Below are positions 59,942 through 64,000 of a stretch of DNA of 64,000 bases, in pieces. The DNA is from Jacaranda mimosifolia (lineage: Eukaryota; Streptophyta; Magnoliopsida; Lamiales; Bignoniaceae). A model generated the notes under the pieces. It saw nothing but the letters and a program-made list of their open reading frames with translations, searched no databases and was not told where the DNA came from. Position 1 is the stretch's first letter; each line of letters begins with the position of its first letter. The stretch is taken from positions 17,796,968 through 17,860,967 of the forward strand of contig CM032129.1 of assembly GCA_018894105.1 (NCBI GenBank). Direction: 5' to 3'. A program made the position numbers and the translations under genes.

Positions 59942-62900
59942 TGCAGTGCCTGACATGTCATATCTATATCAATTACTCAACAGTCCACGACCTGTACTTC
60001 TATACATTTATTATGTCTATTACCTCTTGTGTCATGTGGTATAGTCCATCCCCGTCACTTTTCTTATCGGGGGTAAAGAATGGAAGGAAAAAACATAAAA
60101 CTATAAGTCTGAATGACTTAGTGAATTGTTAGTAAATGAACAACATGATTGTATAGAGTGATAATAACACAGTAAGTACTAAAGCAACAAAGAATAGACA
60201 CGACTGTAGCAAATATACGAGGTATAACGCATGCAAAAGGGATGCAACTGACCAGATAGATTAATAAATAGATACTATATCAATAACACTTCTGCAAAAC
60301 ATGATATTGTTGGTTCTCGTACCTTGTCACTCCATTTTCAAAAACAAAGAAAATCCTTATCCCTCCAAGTCCCTGAATGGTCAGCTCAGTAAAGTAAATA
60401 TGTATCAGGCATGGCTAGCTACGTGCCTTACCTTGCTCATAGACAATTACCTCCAACTGGTTGTGAGACAGGATAACAATAGTAGGGTGTCGGCCAAAGA
60501 CCAGCCATCGTCAGTCCGTTCTGCTCGGTCGTCTTTTGGTACTAATCCCAGGGCCCATCCCAAAGGTATCAACAAACTTGTGTATCCACAGTAATAATAT
60601 GACATGCTGTAGCAGTGCAAATGTGGAGATACACAGTAATAATATGCCATGCTTGCAACAATGCAAATGACCAACAACAATACAATAAACATATCAACTC
60701 GCCATGATAAACAAGCAATCAATAAGTCAATATTGAGTTTATACCAAGGTAATAGTCATGGCGATAATAGAAAATACATTTCTAAATCTATTTTTAGTGT
60801 TCCTAACACAATCGCCAATTTTAGATAAAACAACATACATAATCAACCAGGAACCACATTCAGTGTAAAAGGGCGATGTGTGGTGGAATCTCACAAATTG
60901 TTTACTTTTTCAAAACTCGAGTGAACATGATATTTTATTTAGGAATTCAGCATCTCAAGATAGTTAGGAATTGCAAATAACAATGACTCAAGAATCACGA
61001 TTAAAGAGGAAGAGAAATTCAAATAGAGTGTCAAGAGCCACACAAAAATCAAAGATCAATATGGCATAGACGAACGACAATTTTCAACAAAGGAAGGATC
61101 GAACAATAGTGAGATATTTACTAATAGATATACATAAGACAAGAATTCACATAAGACTTGATTAAAAACAACTCAAGAATTATAGGCAAACAGAATAGCT
61201 CAAACTGATTGTCAAATCCAACACAAGTTAAGGAACCGCATAGAATAATCAAACAGCTTCTGTTGAATCTCAACACAAACTAGATAAAGCAACAAGGATA
61301 TAATAACAAATACATATATTCTTTCCCCAGCAAAGAAATCTAGTATAAACTCACCCGGTAGATGCAATGGGATCCTAGTTGTATGGAGTTCAAGTCCTTG
61401 CTTCCTAATCAATAGAAAATTCAGAATGAGATAACTTGAACCAACATCGTATTGACTTCTTATTGATAAATCTAAATGTACCCAAATGTCCTTATCGAGT
61501 TCCTTATTTAATTCATTTCATTTAATAACAATTTCCTTAATTTTCATTTTATACTTAGATATAAAGTAATAAATATAGCGGTTCCGAACTCAACTGGTCA
61601 ATAATCAATTTGTTAGGTATTTATTCCTAAATTGCGACCTTGTTATAGTCTCACTTAAGATCCTAGTTGCAATTTGATAATCTTTTCTTAGTTTATCGAG
61701 TCCAAACTATCAATCAATTTTTGTTCAATTATTCGTATCATCAAGGTTCAACACTTACAACAACAATTACTAACTTTGATTCAATTATAATTTAACAACC
61801 TTAATTTCATCAAGGTCTAATCAAAAATCAAAAGCTAATCGAACTAGTATTCAATATAAAGTTTACCCGAATCGAGTAAATAAGAATTCAATTCCCAACC
61901 TGATTTTGGTCTTAATTTACAATTTATTCCATTTGGTATCAAGTTATGCATCCAATTCCAATCTATTATAATGCAATCGTAGCGAATTGTCTTCTTGATC
62001 AATCCAAAATTCAGAATGAGATAACCTAAAACAACATTGTATTAAATTTTGATTCATAAATCTAAATGTGCCCAAATGTCCTTATCGGGTTGTATATTTA
62101 ATTCATTTCGTTTAATAATAATTTCATCAATTTTCATTTTATACTTAGACGCAAAGTAATAAATATAACAGTTTCTAACTCAACAGGTCGATAATTAGTT
62201 TGTTATGTATTTGTTCCTAAATTGCGACATGGTTATAGTCTCACTTAAGATCCTAGCCGCAATTTGATAATCCTTTCTCAGTTTATCGAGTCCAAACTAT
62301 CAATCAATTTTCGCTCAATTATTCGTATCATTGGGTTCAACACTTACAACGATAATCACTAACTTATACTCAATTATAATTTAACAACCTTAATTTCATC
62401 AAGGTTCTAATCAGAAATCAAAAAGCCAATCGAACTAGTATTCAATATAAATCTTACCCAAATCGAGTAAATAAGAATCCAATTCCCAGCCCGATTTTGG
62501 TCTTAATTTGCAATTTATTCCATTTAGTATCAAGTTATGCATCCAATTTCAATCTATTATAATGCAATTGTAGTGAATTATGGCTAATTAACTCAATAAA
62601 ATCGAACCTTACCAAATTAGTTCAGGTTTGAGTCTAGTTCACCACTTAATTCTTGCCCAGACAAGTCCAGATCGCAATTTTCTATCCACTACCCTTCACC
62701 TGCCGGAGCGCCGCTGTGCCACCATCGCCCACTGGCGAAGGTACAAACCAACACCACCACCAAGTGTGCCTCAGTGAGCCCAACAAAATGCCCAATACGA
62801 TTTCGTCGCCATTTCGCCAACCAATATGGTCGTCAACCACTGTAAAACCCTAACCCGCCACTGTCAACCGCCCCTTTCTAATTACTCAGCCAACATCTTG

Positions 62901-63786
62901 CCCATGTTTCTCCGACCAAAACCCATGGACCAATTTTACCAATAACCGCTGGCATCTTCAACAATTGAACCAACTAATTGTGGCACTGCTTTAACACCGC
63001 CATTCGACGCCAAATCCAATTACCCCACCATCGGTCATAGTTCCATCAAATTGACACCACCAACTGCCTACCTATTGGATTTCGGTTAAAACCCCCGAGG
63101 GCCCACCTTGCATGTGCCGTTGTATGCCAGAGAACCATTAAACCTACTGCCCATCGCCGTCGGTCTTTATTTTTTGGGAAATTCGTCGGTTGTTTCTTGG
63201 TGTTTTTGGTATGGTTGGATTCCTTTCAGCTAGAGGAAGCTAGTTACGATGTTAATTTCAAGTTTTTTTTGCTATTTCCCGACAATTCATCATCGGGCTA
63301 GGATTGGGGTAGGTTTTGATAATTAAATAACATTTCGTCCTTAATTATATGTATAGAAATAGTTTTTAGAAATTTCATATAGGACCCTAAAGCTTTTGGC
63401 CAACTTCACATTAGCCCCAAAACTTTCAACCGCCTTATACTTTGGTCCCTAAGTCTCAATTGAATTCTCCAACTTTTATTTCTTATACATTGACCCTTAA
63501 CATTTCTATTTTTGGGCAATTAAGTCCAAATTTAATTATTTTGGAGTTCTTAAACTTTTGACTTGCTCACATTAACCCCTAATATTTTTTATTTAGTGCA
63601 ATTACGTCTTATATTTAATTAATATTCAGTCCTTTGACTTTTAATATTTATGCCCAGGCCTTAAATGATCTAATTGGTGATTTGATTATGAATTAATTCT
63701 TTAATTTAAAAGTAGTTCGTTGAAATTGAGACCTATATTTATTTTATTTTAATTTTATTATGAAATTCAAAATTGGGGATGTTACA
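59942..63786 (-). mobile_element. Solo gypsy LTR (3,845 bases, TSD TCAGA)
   Basis: Plus-strand ends TGCAGTGCCTGAC and GGGGATGTTACA, flanked by TCAGA (59937-59941, 63787-63791). The uninterrupted spacer copies (41075, 58350) have one such site. Orientation is minus. It is related to the solo LTR at 42271 (shared block with GCTCGGTCGTCTTT near 60525) and is longer because of an internal ~590-base duplication. An inverted repeat TAAGTC-TGAAT-GACTTA is at 60104-60120. Confidence 0.9.
61405..62582. repeat. Direct tandem duplication of ~590 bases inside the solo LTR
   Basis: 61405-61994 and 61995-62582 are collinear, with an offset of 590-591 bases at both ends (for example TCAGAATGAG at 61421 and 62011). 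The copies differ by scattered substitutions, so the duplication is not recent. Confidence 0.9.
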
Positions 63787-63791
63787 TCAGA

Positions 63792-63841
63792 TCAAAAAAG
63801 TTTTGACTGAAAGTATGTATCCCTTTAATGATCTTTACATA
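63792..63841 (+). repeat. Spacer repeat S, copy 2, right end
   Basis: Continuation of the spacer after the solo LTR, up to the next Helitron-like start. Confidence 0.82.
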
Positions 63842-64000
63842 TCTATTTATTTATAAAAGAAACTTACATATAATAGAGGACATTTTATCTTGAATTGAAT
63901 ATTGAAAATTTACTTTTATTCATATATATAATATATGTTATTTGATAATTTTAAAAATAATAAAATAAATACATATATAAATAAATATAATTAAATTTTA
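63842..64000 (+). mobile_element. Helitron-like element H3 (cut by window edge)
   Basis: A|TCTATTTATTTATAAAAGAAAC and the following ~150 bases are collinear with the start of H2, so the tandem array continues beyond the window. Confidence 0.8.

Noticed and set aside
60301..60722. Two overlapping frames of 97 and 91 codons on opposite strands
   Set aside because: Both fall inside the solo LTR; the equivalent block in the LTR at 42271 does not keep either frame.

Overview
This is a stretch of plant nuclear DNA, almost certainly from an angiosperm and probably a eudicot. The signs are long-LTR Ty3/gypsy and Ty1/copia retrotransposons with initiator-Met-tRNA primer sites, a plant-type ATG18/BCAS3 gene with plant-style introns, AT-rich sequence, and Helitron and Harbinger-like DNA elements. 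No prokaryotic genes, tRNA or rRNA genes or CRISPR arrays were found. No intact protein-coding gene was found. The window is a layered transposon graveyard with one decayed host gene. Homology calls rest on translated motifs recognised by eye, without database searches.

Layout. 1-5604 (-): a gypsy element with partial 3' LTR, decayed gag-pol and truncated 5' LTR. 5602-9686: an old copia body (-) split by a solo copia LTR (7071-9202, TSD TTTCA). 9687-11195: a truncated copia LTR (+). 12090-14900: a LINE RNase H domain split by a second solo copia LTR (12436-14680). 15420-18897: a decayed copia element (+) whose RT is interrupted by a third copy of the same LTR. 18898 onward: a Helitron-like 5' end and unassigned AT-rich DNA. 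20886-26435 (-): an ATG18 (BCAS3-type) pseudogene of seven recognisable exons with many stops and frameshifts. 26611-33235 (+): two decayed gypsy elements, the first ending close upstream of the ATG18 start. 33262-40381 (-): a copia element with a complete 2.2 kb 5' LTR, truncated within RT. 40382-64000: head-to-tail units of about 1.57 kb (spacer plus about 0.8 kb Helitron-like element), inflated by nested insertions.

Nesting in the last region can be read from target-site duplications. One Helitron-like copy (41124-57633) holds a Harbinger-like element (41708-46750, TSD TTA), which itself holds a solo gypsy LTR (42271-45705, TSD TAAAA). The same copy also holds a three-LTR gypsy array (46913-57584, TSD ATTTC). 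The next spacer holds another solo LTR (59942-63786, TSD TCAGA).

Two structures deserve most attention. First, every copy of the copia LTR carries a ladder of consecutive short hairpins with GAG-type loops; the arms differ between copies but several paired positions change together. Second, all four gypsy internal regions share the same deletions through the catalytic parts of RT and RNase H, so this family seems to have spread as an already defective lineage copied in trans.
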